A stretch of DNA of 64,000 nucleotides, taken from NCBI GenBank assembly GCA_040289115.1, contig PSKS01000002.1, positions 1-64,000 on the forward strand, given 5' to 3'. The translations under genes and the position numbers were made by a program. Of this stretch, positions 17,146 through 24,525 are shown in pieces (position 1 is the stretch's first letter; each line of letters begins with the position of its first letter). The notes beneath the pieces are model-generated. The model ran no database searches. It was not told the origin of the DNA and was given only the letters and a program-made list of their open reading frames with translations. Source of the stretch: JAUQQI01 sp040289115. Lineage in GTDB: Bacteria; Chloroflexota; Dehalococcoidia; JAUQQI01.

Positions 17146-18097
17146 GGGCCGCCAGCTGACCCTCTGGCCGGCCCAAAAACCTACCACCTGGGCCGAAATC
17201 CCGGCCGTCCGCTTTGAGCTTCCGCCGACCGAGCTGAGCCTGGGAGCCTCCCTCAACTGCGGTCAGGCCTTCCGCTGGGTACCCTCGACCGACGGCGCCT
17301 GGACCGGGGTGGTCTGGGACCGGGCCATCCGGCTGCGCCGGTCAGGCGATTTCGTCGAGCTGCGGAGCTACCCATCCCTGCCCGACCCGGAAGCCTGGTT
17401 TTCGGCCTACTTCCGGCTGGACGTCGACCTGAAGGCCCTCTACAGTCAGTTTCAGAGAGCTCACCCTTACCTGGCCGAAGCCATCAGCCTCTTTCCCGGC
17501 CTGCGGGTTCTTGGCCAGCCGCCGATGGAGGTTATCCTTTCCTATGCCCTTTCAGTGAACAACTCAGTCCCCCGAATCTCCCGGGCCATCGAAGTTTTAA
17601 GCCGCCGGTTCGGCCACCACATCGCCACCCTGGATGGCGTAAGCTACCACGCCTTCCCCCGGCTCGAAGTTCTGGCCGGCCTGAACTTGCCTGACCCGGA
17701 CCTGACGGCCGAAACCGGGGCCGGCTGGCGGCTGGAAAACCTAAAGCGGGTCGCCGGGGCCCTCCTTGCCCGAGGCGAAGGCTGGCTTACCGGCCTCAGG
17801 GCGAGGCCGTACGAAGACGCCTGGGCCGAGCTGATGACCCTGCCGGGAATCGGCCCGAAGATCGCCGACTGCGTCTGCCTTTTCGGCCTCAGGTTTGACG
17901 AGGCCGTCCCCGTGGACACCCATATCTGGGCCCTGGCCCGGGAGCTCTTCGGGCCGGTCATTTCGGCCCGGACCCTGACCCCGGCAGCCTACCGGCTGGT
18001 TTCCCGGCTTTACCGGGAGAAGTTTGGCCCCTTTGCCGGCTGGGCCCAGGAATACCTTTACCACTGGCGACGGGTGAAACTGGGCCGGGTGGGCTAG
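17123..18097 (+). CDS. OGG1-type 8-oxoguanine DNA glycosylase
   Basis: Helix-hairpin-helix DNA glycosylase/lyase of the eukaryote-like OGG1 group. The N-terminal part has SLNCGQAFRW, matching the OGG1 GQSFRW block. The hairpin LPGIGPKIADCVCLF carries the catalytic lysine (position of human K249), and VPVDTHIW the catalytic Asp (position of human D268). The start is uncertain: TTG 17123, nine bases after a GAGG, gives 324 residues and overlaps polA by 23 bp. It lies between polA and mutM and probably excises oxidised guanine. Confidence 0.9.
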   Translation: MKPSPSSEGRQLTLWPAQKPTTWAEIPAVRFELPPTELSLGASLNCGQAFRWVPSTDGAWTGVVWDRAIRLRRSGDFVELRSYPSLPDPEAWFSAYFRLDVDLKALYSQFQRAHPYLAEAISLFPGLRVLGQPPMEVILSYALSVNNSVPRISRAIEVLSRRFGHHIATLDGVSYHAFPRLEVLAGLNLPDPDLTAETGAGWRLENLKRVAGALLARGEGWLTGLRARPYEDAWAELMTLPGIGPKIADCVCLFGLRFDEAVPVDTHIWALARELFGPVISARTLTPAAYRLVSRLYREKFGPFAGWAQEYLYHWRRVKLGRVG

Positions 18098-18102
18098 ACG
18101 GC

Positions 18103-18999
18103 ATGCCCGAACTTCCTGAGGTTGAGCTCCTTTGTCGCCAGCTCCGGCGGGTTCTGCCCGGGCGGGTTATCGTCGCCTTTGAGTGCCGCAAGGCCAAGCT
18201 CTGCCGCCTGCGGGGCATCGAAGCCGCCGGACCGGGGGACCCGGTGGAACGGGTGCGGGACCTTCTCATCGGCCGGCGCATCGAGGGGGTGGACCGGCGG
18301 GGGAAGATCCTCCTCTGGGGCCTTTCGGGTGGGCTAGTTCTGGCCGTCCACCTGAAGTTGGCCGGCCAGGTCGTGGTGGTCGGCCCGGACGGGCGGGAGC
18401 TGGCCCGGGGCGGCCACTGGGCGCCCCGTCCAGGCGTACCGCTGCCCCACCGGGCCACCCACGTCACCTTCCGGCTGGATGACGGCAGCATGGTTTATCT
18501 GACGGATATAAGGCAGTTTGCCCGGCTCACCCTGATGCCGGCCGAGGAAGTGGAGGACTTTCTGCGGGAGTTCGGCCTGGGCCCCGACGGGTTGCGGGAG
18601 CCTCTGGACGTGGAGCGCCTGGAGCAGACCTTCCGCCGCCGGCCCAAGGCCCCCATCAAGGCGGTCTTACTCGACCAGCGGGTTATCGCTGGCCTCGGAA
18701 ACATCTACGCCGACGAGGCCCTTTTTGCCGCCGGGATTCACCCTTTGCGGCCGGCGGCCAGCTTGAGCCGGGCCGAGATCGGGGCGCTGGCAGCCGCTAT
18801 TCCTAGGGTTCTGAGTCGGGCGGTGGCCGAGGGCGCGGCCCCGGTTATCGGCGACCGGGCGTCCCGCGGCGACGGCCTGCCCGAAGTCCATGGCCGGGAA
18901 AACGAGCCCTGCCGGCGGTGCGGCACCCAGATTCGGCGGGTCCGGGTCGGGGGGCGGAGCACCTATTTCTGTCCAGTTTGCCAGCCCGCTAACCCTTAA
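18103..18999 (+). CDS. mutM: Formamidopyrimidine-DNA glycosylase (Fpg/MutM)
   Basis: Bifunctional glycosylase/AP lyase for 8-oxoguanine and FapyG. The mature N-terminus would be PELPEVELL, with the nucleophilic Pro and catalytic Glu. The second catalytic lysine sits in RRGKILL near residue 68. The C-terminus has a complete four-Cys zinc finger (CRRCGT ... FCPVC) with the DNA-contacting Arg in GGRSTYF. Length is 298 residues. It begins 5 bp after the OGG1-type gene. Its 3' end overlaps the convergent dehydrogenase by 11 bp. Confidence 0.97.
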   Translation: MPELPEVELLCRQLRRVLPGRVIVAFECRKAKLCRLRGIEAAGPGDPVERVRDLLIGRRIEGVDRRGKILLWGLSGGLVLAVHLKLAGQVVVVGPDGRELARGGHWAPRPGVPLPHRATHVTFRLDDGSMVYLTDIRQFARLTLMPAEEVEDFLREFGLGPDGLREPLDVERLEQTFRRRPKAPIKAVLLDQRVIAGLGNIYADEALFAAGIHPLRPAASLSRAEIGALAAAIPRVLSRAVAEGAAPVIGDRASRGDGLPEVHGRENEPCRRCGTQIRRVRVGGRSTYFCPVCQPANP

Positions 19000-20050
19000 G
19001 CCTTAATTCGACGCCGAACTCTTCGGCGAGCCGCCCCAGGGATTCGAGAACGGGCGGGTCGAGGGGGATCCCCTCCCGCCGCCGCAGCTCCTCGGTCTCG
19101 AACTCCGGCTCCCCCGGGATGTAGACCCGGTCGCAGCCAGGGGCCTTGGGCAGAGCCCGGATGGCCCGGATCTCCTCGTCGAGCATCTGCTGAAAATCTT
19201 CGAGGGGCCGGAGCAGGTCGATGCGGATGGCCCCGAAGAAGTGGCTGGGGCCCCTGCCCCCCGGGCCCACCTGCAGGCAGTACCCACCCCCGGAAAGGAC
19301 CCCGCAGAGGATGTCCACCATGAAGGAGAGACCGTAGCCCTTGTAGCTGCTCAACTCCGGGGTGCTGCCCAGGGGGAGCAGGGCCCGGACCTCCATGGCC
19401 TCCACCGGGTCGTCGGTGGGCCGGCCCTCCCGGCCCAGGGCCCAACCCAGGGGGATCTTCCGGCCCCGCCGGGCGGCCACCTCCAGCTTGCCGTGGGCCA
19501 CGACGCTGGTGGCCATGTCCAGCACAAAGGGCCGCTCCCGGCCGGCCGGGGCGGCCAGGCTGATGGGATTGGTGCCCACGGCCCCCTTCCGGCCAAAGGT
19601 TGGGACGACGATGGGGGTGGCGTTGGTCATGGCCAGGCCCACCATTCCCTCCCGCAGAGCCATCATCGAGTAGTAAGCTGCCATCCCGAAGTGGTTGCTG
19701 TTGCGGACGGTGACCAGCGCCGCCCCGGCGTTGCGGGCCTTCTCGATGCAGTACCGCATCGACCGGTAGGCCACCACCATCCCCAGGCCCCGCCCCCCGT
19801 CGAGGAGGGCGGCGGCCGGGGCTTCGCTTACAACCCGAACCTTCGCCTTGGGGTCGATTATCCCTTCCTGGATGCGCCGGACGTACCACTTTTCCAGGTG
19901 GGCGACCCCGTGGGAATCTACCCCCCGCAGGTCGGCGGCGACCAGGACGTCGGCCGCAATTTCGGCATCCTCGGCCTCCAGGCCAACACGGCGGAAGACC
20001 TCGGCCGTAAAGCGGCGAAGCTCATCGGCGTCGATGCGGGCCTGATCCAC
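18989..20050 (-). CDS. Ldh2-family malate/lactate/ureidoglycolate-type dehydrogenase
   Basis: NAD(P)-dependent 2-hydroxyacid dehydrogenase of the Ldh2/AllD/YlbC fold, unrelated to classical LDH. Recognised from ADLRGVDSHGVAHLEKW near the N-terminus, VRNSNHFGMAAYY with the catalytic His, AVGTNPISLAAPAG, and SSYKGYGLSFMVDILCG. The second GTG (20050) is preferred over GTG 20059 because GGGAG at 20059-20063 sits eight bases upstream, giving 353 residues. The substrate cannot be read from sequence. It is on the same strand as, and just downstream of, the MoaD-like gene. Confidence 0.9.
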   Translation of the reverse strand: MDQARIDADELRRFTAEVFRRVGLEAEDAEIAADVLVAADLRGVDSHGVAHLEKWYVRRIQEGIIDPKAKVRVVSEAPAAALLDGGRGLGMVVAYRSMRYCIEKARNAGAALVTVRNSNHFGMAAYYSMMALREGMVGLAMTNATPIVVPTFGRKGAVGTNPISLAAPAGRERPFVLDMATSVVAHGKLEVAARRGRKIPLGWALGREGRPTDDPVEAMEVRALLPLGSTPELSSYKGYGLSFMVDILCGVLSGGGYCLQVGPGGRGPSHFFGAIRIDLLRPLEDFQQMLDEEIRAIRALPKAPGCDRVYIPGEPEFETEELRRREGIPLDPPVLESLGRLAEEFGVELRLKG

Positions 20051-20084
20051 GGCGACCACTCCCGGTTGAAAGGGTTTTTAGATT

Positions 20085-20357
20085 TTATACAGTTTCCGAA
20101 CCGCCCGCTACCGCCGCCACGAACCGGACCTCGGCCCCCGGCGAAACCGGAGTGTCCAAGTCGGCCGGCTCTTGGTTAACAAAAACCAGGATATACGGCC
20201 GCAGATTTGGGCCTTCGGTTAACCGGTCCTTTATGCCCGGGTAGAGCCGGTCCAGCTCGGCAATTATCTCCCGGACCCGGACCCCGTTCACCTCCAGGGG
20301 TAGCCGGATCTGATAAAGGCGGGCGAGCTGAGCCGGCAGGTAAACCCTGGCGGCCAT
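20085..20357 (-). CDS. MoaD/ThiS-type ubiquitin-like protein with a C-terminal extension
   Basis: A 90-residue beta-grasp protein. The pattern is a short first strand pair, a helix (VREIIAELDRLYPGIKDRL), then FVNQEPADLDTPVSPGAEVRFVAAVAGG, as in MoaD and ThiS. MoaD and ThiS normally end in Gly-Gly, which is adenylated and thiocarboxylated. Here the GG is followed by SETV and then the stop, so the tail would have to be clipped before sulfur transfer, or the protein does another job. ATG 20357 overlaps the BNR gene stop as TGATG, so the two are coupled. No E1-like ThiF/MoeB or JAMM protease gene is in the window. Confidence 0.85.
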   Translation of the reverse strand: MAARVYLPAQLARLYQIRLPLEVNGVRVREIIAELDRLYPGIKDRLTEGPNLRPYILVFVNQEPADLDTPVSPGAEVRFVAAVAGGSETV

Positions 20358-21430
20358 CAGAGGACCACGGCTTCGACCGAGTTTATGGGCGGCAGGAAGG
20401 ATACGATAAGCTGCCAGGTGTCCCCCTCGTCAGCGCTGGCAAAGATGTGGCCTGTGCTGGTGCCAGCGTAGACCCCGGCCGGCTCGAGGGTGTCGGTTGC
20501 CAGACCATCCCGGAGGACCGTAAGGTAAGCGTGGCGCTGGGGCAGGCCGTTGGTAAGCTTCTGCCAAGTGCCCCCGGCGTCCCGGGTTCGCCAGACGGCC
20601 ATAGCGGCGTCGGGGACGTAGCGGCGGTCGTCGCTGATATGGGGCACGAAGTAAGCGGTATCGGGATCCCTGGGGTGGACGGCCGCCGCAAACCCGAAGC
20701 TTGAGGGGAGGCCGTTAGCGCCGATATCCACCCAGGTTTCCCCGTAGTCGTCGGATCGGTACATGCCGACGTGGTTCTGGTGGTAAAGCCGGCCGGGTTT
20801 GGGGGCGAGCCGGAGCTTGTGAACGCACTGGCCGGCCTCCGGCATCGGGTTAGGCTTCCAGGGTGCGGGGATATTCCGGTTAAGGGCTTTCCAGGTCTGG
20901 CCCCCGTCGTCGGAGCGGTAAACCCCGCCCGCCCCAACCCCCACCCAGATGCGGTCGGGGTCATCGGGGTCGATGAGGACATTGGCCAGGATAAGCCCCC
21001 CACCGGAGGGTTCCCAGGCCGCGACCGTGGGGTGCCGGCGCAGGCTCTCAATGTGTTCCCAGGTCCGGCCGTGGTCGCGGCTACGGAAAAGCCCCGCATC
21101 CTCCACCCCGGCCCACAGCTCGCCGGGCCGGGAAGGGGGACCGGGGCAGAGCTGCCAGACCTGTTTAACCCGAGCCCGGCTCCCCTCCCCGTAGGTGAGG
21201 CCGGCGCTGGAGTGGACCCAGGTTTTCCCCAGGTCCGTGCTCCGGGCGACCATGGGCCCGTAGATGTGGGAGTTTACGGCGGCGTAGACGGACCCATCCC
21301 GCCAGTCGTAGGTCACGTGCTGAATGGACCAGCTTTCGAAGAAGTGGTCGGTGACCTCCCAGGATTTGCGGTCCGGGCTACGGATGATAAAGCCGCCGTT
21401 GCGAGTTCCGACCAGCAGGAGGACGGTCAT
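20357..21430 (-). CDS. Intracellular BNR-repeat (sialidase-like) beta-propeller protein
   Basis: A 357-residue protein with at least six Asp-box/BNR motifs of form SxDxGxTW: STDLGKTW, SRDHGRTW, SDDGGQTW, SDDYGETW, TRDAGGTW and SADEGDTW. They are spaced as in a six-bladed propeller. It has no signal peptide, so it is probably cytoplasmic, unlike true sialidases. The sialidase Arg triad cannot be recognised, so 'sialidase' would be an over-annotation. It is translationally coupled to the MoaD-like gene. GGAG lies nine bases before the ATG. Confidence 0.85.
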   Translation of the reverse strand: MTVLLLVGTRNGGFIIRSPDRKSWEVTDHFFESWSIQHVTYDWRDGSVYAAVNSHIYGPMVARSTDLGKTWVHSSAGLTYGEGSRARVKQVWQLCPGPPSRPGELWAGVEDAGLFRSRDHGRTWEHIESLRRHPTVAAWEPSGGGLILANVLIDPDDPDRIWVGVGAGGVYRSDDGGQTWKALNRNIPAPWKPNPMPEAGQCVHKLRLAPKPGRLYHQNHVGMYRSDDYGETWVDIGANGLPSSFGFAAAVHPRDPDTAYFVPHISDDRRYVPDAAMAVWRTRDAGGTWQKLTNGLPQRHAYLTVLRDGLATDTLEPAGVYAGTSTGHIFASADEGDTWQLIVSFLPPINSVEAVVL

Positions 21431-22175
21431 CGATTACTGCTCCGTTTGTGAATTAGGGTTCCGTTTTTGGGCAGCAGACCGCCGCCTCTAATTATACCTC
21501 GCCGGCCCCTGGTCCCCGGTCAGGGTGAGGTCCGGAAGGCCCGGGGCCGAAAAACTTTCGCCCCCCGACTGGGCCGCTTTTCCCGGTGGCCTTCGGGGTC
21601 TCGGTCGGCGATAAACGTCTACCAACCAGACCCCACCCGGCACCGGCTGTCGGGAAAATTTTGACCTCCCGGTGGTAGTCGGGGCGGGTTTCGACAACCG
21701 CGATAACTGGCGTAGTCGGCCCGGAACCGAACCAGGCTCAGACCGGGCTGAGGCTCGGGGCGTCCCTCGAGCCAGACCGAAATTCTGGGGCCCGTACGCT
21801 GGCCTGGCCGACAACCCATGGGGTAATGACGCTGTTGAGCCGTTTGCCCAGGGCGGCATGCCCTGGGCAAACGGCCATATAGCCATTACTCCCCCACAGC
21901 CTTGACCGTGCAAAGCTTCCGGCGGACGCCGTCCGGCCGACGCTGGAAATCCCCCGTTAGTGGGGCCCGAACCAGCAGGGATTTATTTCGGCCCACCACG
22001 GCCTGGGAATTCATCGTGGCCGGCCTATCGGCCTCAGCCCGGTACCCCGTTGCAATGACCCCCAGTGGCAGCGGTCGGACATCCCTACTGAAAACCGGTC
22101 CGGACTTGCATTTTCCGCCGGCGCTGTGGTCCAATGGGAAGGAACAGGTCCGGGCGGGGCCTATGGCAGGCGCGC
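21431..22175. other. 745-bp gene-free, hairpin-rich region
   Basis: No frame here has protein-like composition or a supported start. It holds several strong inverted repeats: GGGGTCT/AGACCCC (21595-21601 with 21628-21634), GGCTCGGGG/CCC-t-CGAGCC (21752-21773), and a 16-bp perfect stem at 21839-21875. No tRNA, RNase P, tmRNA or SRP signature was recognised. It may hold a structured RNA or decayed sequence. Confidence 0.5.
21820..21894. repeat. Nested inverted repeat with a perfect 16-bp stem
   Basis: GCCGTTTGCCCAGGGC (21839-21854) pairs perfectly with GCCCTGGGCAAACGGC (21860-21875) across a five-base loop. Outside it, GGGGTAATG (21820-21828) pairs with CATTAC-t-CCCC (21884-21894) with one bulged base. 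There is no T-run after the stem, so it is not a typical terminator. It is a possible cruciform, element end or RNA fold. Confidence 0.6.
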
Positions 22176-22586
22176 ATGAGTCTGTGGTCCGGCCGTGAGC
22201 GGTGCTGGTTTGTCCGGTACCGGGTTTTCCGGTGTCGAAATCGGCCGGTGGCCGTCTGTGTTTACTGCGGTCGGCCCTTCTGCAACGACCATGGCCGCTT
22301 CCTGCCCAACGCGGCCACCGTCTGCAATCACCCGGACTGCACCCACCGCCTGGCCGAGATTGAAGAATTCAAAGCCTATAAGCTTGAGGCCGAGGCCAGG
22401 AACCTGGCTGGAACCTGCGGCCAGGCCGGCTGTCCGGCGGAGGTCTGGGGCCAGTGTTCCCGCTGCCGCCGGCTCTTCTGTGAAGAACACCTTTCAGAAG
22501 TTTATGAGGCCCATTACCAGCTCGGCCGCCGCCAGCGCCGGTACTACTCGGTCTGTCCTTACTGCCGCCGCTTTTATAAAACCTAG
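22176..22586 (+). CDS. Cys/His-rich putative zinc-binding protein
   Basis: About 136 residues with two clusters of metal ligands. The first is CVYCGRPFCNDHGRF followed by CNHPDCTHR. The second is CGQAGCP, CSRCRRLFCEEH and CPYCRRFY. The spacing CxxCxxxFCxxH resembles B-box or AN1-like zinc modules, and the tail resembles a zinc ribbon. I do not recognise the family. A zinc-stabilised adaptor or nucleic-acid-binding role is possible but unproven. ATG 22176 is chosen because earlier residues are basic and unconserved in look; no strong ribosome binding site is present. The CitE-like gene starts 16 bp downstream. Confidence 0.7.
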   Translation: MSLWSGRERCWFVRYRVFRCRNRPVAVCVYCGRPFCNDHGRFLPNAATVCNHPDCTHRLAEIEEFKAYKLEAEARNLAGTCGQAGCPAEVWGQCSRCRRLFCEEHLSEVYEAHYQLGRRQRRYYSVCPYCRRFYKT

Positions 22587-22602
22587 GAGTTGAGGCCCAT
22601 CC

Positions 22603-23484
22603 ATGAACATGCCCATCTTTCGGAGTGTCCTCTACGTGCCGGGCAACCGCCCCCGAATGCTTGCCAAGGCCCCAACCCTCCCCGCCGACGCCTTCGTCCT
22701 GGACCTGGAGGACTCCGTCCCCCCCGAGGAGAAGGCCGAGGCCCGCCGGCTCGTCCGGGAAGCCCTCCTCTCCGGGGCGTTTGCCAGCCGGACGGTGCTG
22801 GTTCGGATTAATGGCCTGGCCTCCGGCCTCACCCAGGACGACCTGGCTGCCGTGGTCGTCGACGGCCTTTTCGGGGTGGATGTTCCCAAGGTGGAGACCC
22901 CGGAGGAGGTTCAGGAAGTGGAGGAGATGCTCGCCTGGGCCGAGGGCCGGGCCGGCCTACCCCGGGGAACCCTCCGGGTGGGCATCGGCATCGAGTCGCC
23001 CGCCGGACTCCTTCGGGTCGAGGCCATCGGCCGGGCCTCCCGCCGCCTGCTGAGCCTTGGCCTTGGGGCCGAAGATTTTACGTTTAACCTGGGCACCCAG
23101 CGGTCCCCCACCGGTGAGGAGCTTTTCTTCCCCAAAGCCCTGGTCGCTCTCGTGGCAAGGGCCCTGGGCGTCCAGGCCCTGGACACCATCTACCCCGACT
23201 TCCGGGACCCCGAAGGCCTCATCCGGGAGGCTAAGCTGGCCCGCCAGCTGGGTTTCGGCGGCAAATACGCGATCCACCCGGACCAGCTCGAACCCATAAA
23301 CCGGGTGTTTACCCCTGACGAGGCCGAGCTTCGCTGGGCCAAGGAGGTGGTCGAGGCCTACGAGGCGGCCCAGCGCTCTGGGCTGGGCTCCATCGCGGTC
23401 GGCGGCCGGATGGTGGACCGCCCCATCTACGAGCGGGCCCGGCGTACCCTGGAACTGGCCGTCCGCTGGGGGCTCACCGTCTAA
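22603..23484 (+). CDS. CitE/HpcH-family CoA-ester lyase
   Basis: TIM-barrel aldolase/lyase of the citrate lyase beta-like group, 293 residues. Seen motifs: RSVLYVPGNRPRM at the start, VLDLEDSVPPEEK with an acidic metal ligand, VRING, VDVPKVE, and GIGIESPAGL with the second Glu ligand. Citrate lyase alpha and gamma subunits are absent, so a malyl-CoA, citramalyl-CoA or similar lyase is more likely than citrate lyase; the exact substrate is not determinable here. AGGAG and GAGG lie upstream. Its stop overlaps the convergent membrane protein gene by 4 bp. Confidence 0.9.
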   Translation: MNMPIFRSVLYVPGNRPRMLAKAPTLPADAFVLDLEDSVPPEEKAEARRLVREALLSGAFASRTVLVRINGLASGLTQDDLAAVVVDGLFGVDVPKVETPEEVQEVEEMLAWAEGRAGLPRGTLRVGIGIESPAGLLRVEAIGRASRRLLSLGLGAEDFTFNLGTQRSPTGEELFFPKALVALVARALGVQALDTIYPDFRDPEGLIREAKLARQLGFGGKYAIHPDQLEPINRVFTPDEAELRWAKEVVEAYEAAQRSGLGSIAVGGRMVDRPIYERARRTLELAVRWGLTV

Positions 23485-23819
23485 AGCTCGTCCCGGGGCC
23501 GCCGGCTCTCCCGCTCAAGCCAGTCGGCAAACATCAGCAGGATAATGAAAATATCCGCCAGGACCACCAGGCCGAAGGCCAGCCCCAAGGTAAAGAGCAG
23601 GCCGGCGTTCACCAGAAAACCAGGCAAGCCGAGGGCCTGCAGGGCGGTGGGAACAAAGTAAACGATGAGGCACAGGCCGAAGGGCCCCCCGAAGACGGTC
23701 GCCAGCACCAGGCAGCTGCGCAGGGGGTCCGGAACGTTCAGCCGGACCCACTCCACCCAGCCCAACATTCGGTAGAACACCAACGTGAGGTAAAACCGTA
23801 GCCGTTGCCGAATCCCCAT
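23481..23819 (-). CDS. Small membrane protein of unknown function
   Basis: 112 residues with an amphipathic basic N-terminus (MGIRQRLRFYLTLVFYRML), two or three hydrophobic segments (about 37-60 and 66-96), and a charged tail (ADWLERESRRPRDEL). No motif identifies a family. It lies 28 bp downstream of the methyltransferase on the same strand and is probably cotranscribed. Confidence 0.6.
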   Translation of the reverse strand: MGIRQRLRFYLTLVFYRMLGWVEWVRLNVPDPLRSCLVLATVFGGPFGLCLIVYFVPTALQALGLPGFLVNAGLLFTLGLAFGLVVLADIFIILLMFADWLERESRRPRDEL

Positions 23820-23847
23820 CCGATAAGGCCCCAGGCCTCAAGGTGAC

Positions 23848-24450
23848 CTACTTTGGCCGGGCAACCCCGGCCACCAGGGGCATAAACAACAGGGAATGGT
23901 CCTCAAGGCGCACCAGCTCAAAACCCGCCCTTTCGATGGCCTCGACCGTTCGCCGGTTAAGGTGACAGCCCCCCGCAACCCGCCGCCACGCCGGGGTTGC
24001 CCCATCCTGAAGCCGGCCCAGGAGGCCACCCTCGGCCCGGACATGCTCAATGAACCTGAAGGTCCCGCCCGGCCGGAGTACCCGCCGTACTTCGGCCACC
24101 GCCCGGTCCAGGTCGAACACCGAGCAGAAGACCAGGGTCGCCACCACTGTATCAAACGAGCCGTCGGCGAAGGGCAGGGCCTCGGCCGCCGCCCGGATGA
24201 GCCCCACATCCCGCCCCAGCCGGTCCGCCCGTCTTCGGGCCCGGGCTAGCATGAAGAGGTTAGGGTCGACGGCCACCAGACCCAAGGCCTCAGGATAATA
24301 CGGGAAGTTGGCGCCGGTGCCCACCCCGACCTCCAGGACGCGGCCCGCCGCCTCCCCGGCCACCCACACCCTAAGCTTGCGCAGAACCCCGCCCTCAAAG
24401 CAGCCAGTGGCCAGATCGTATAGAGCCGCAAACCAGCGGTCACCCCCCAT
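23848..24450 (-). CDS. SAM-dependent methyltransferase (class I, UbiE-like)
   Basis: A 200-residue class I methyltransferase. Motif I is VLEVGVGTGANF near residue 40, the acidic end of strand 2 is LVAVDPN, motif III is AAAEALPFADGSFDTVVATLVFCSV, and VLRPGGTFRFIEHV follows. This layout fits the Methyltransf_11 group that includes UbiE and phospholipid methyltransferases. Acceptor unknown. Confidence 0.9.
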   Translation of the reverse strand: MGGDRWFAALYDLATGCFEGGVLRKLRVWVAGEAAGRVLEVGVGTGANFPYYPEALGLVAVDPNLFMLARARRRADRLGRDVGLIRAAAEALPFADGSFDTVVATLVFCSVFDLDRAVAEVRRVLRPGGTFRFIEHVRAEGGLLGRLQDGATPAWRRVAGGCHLNRRTVEAIERAGFELVRLEDHSLLFMPLVAGVARPK

Positions 24451-24510
24451 CGTTAAGATTTTCCCACTTCGGGCCCAGCGCCTGCCGCCATGGGACCGAC
24501 TTCAGAATAG

Positions 24511-24516
24511 TATAAT
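24511..24516 (+). promoter_or_regulatory. -10 box placing transcription start at the CPBP gene start codon
   Basis: A perfect TATAAT ends ten bases before ATG 24526, so transcription would begin within a few bases of the start codon and give a leaderless or nearly leaderless mRNA. There is no Shine-Dalgarno sequence. No good -35 box is visible. Confidence 0.5.
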
Positions 24517-24525
24517 CCCCCAAAG

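Noticed and set aside
20357..21430. Calling the BNR protein an exo-alpha-sialidase
   Set aside because: No signal peptide and no recognisable catalytic Arg triad; Asp boxes alone are shared by many propeller proteins.
21488..21913. 141-codon minus-strand frame in the gene-free region
   Set aside because: Composition is Pro/Arg/Gly-rich, with no motif and no supported start, and it runs through the strong inverted repeats.
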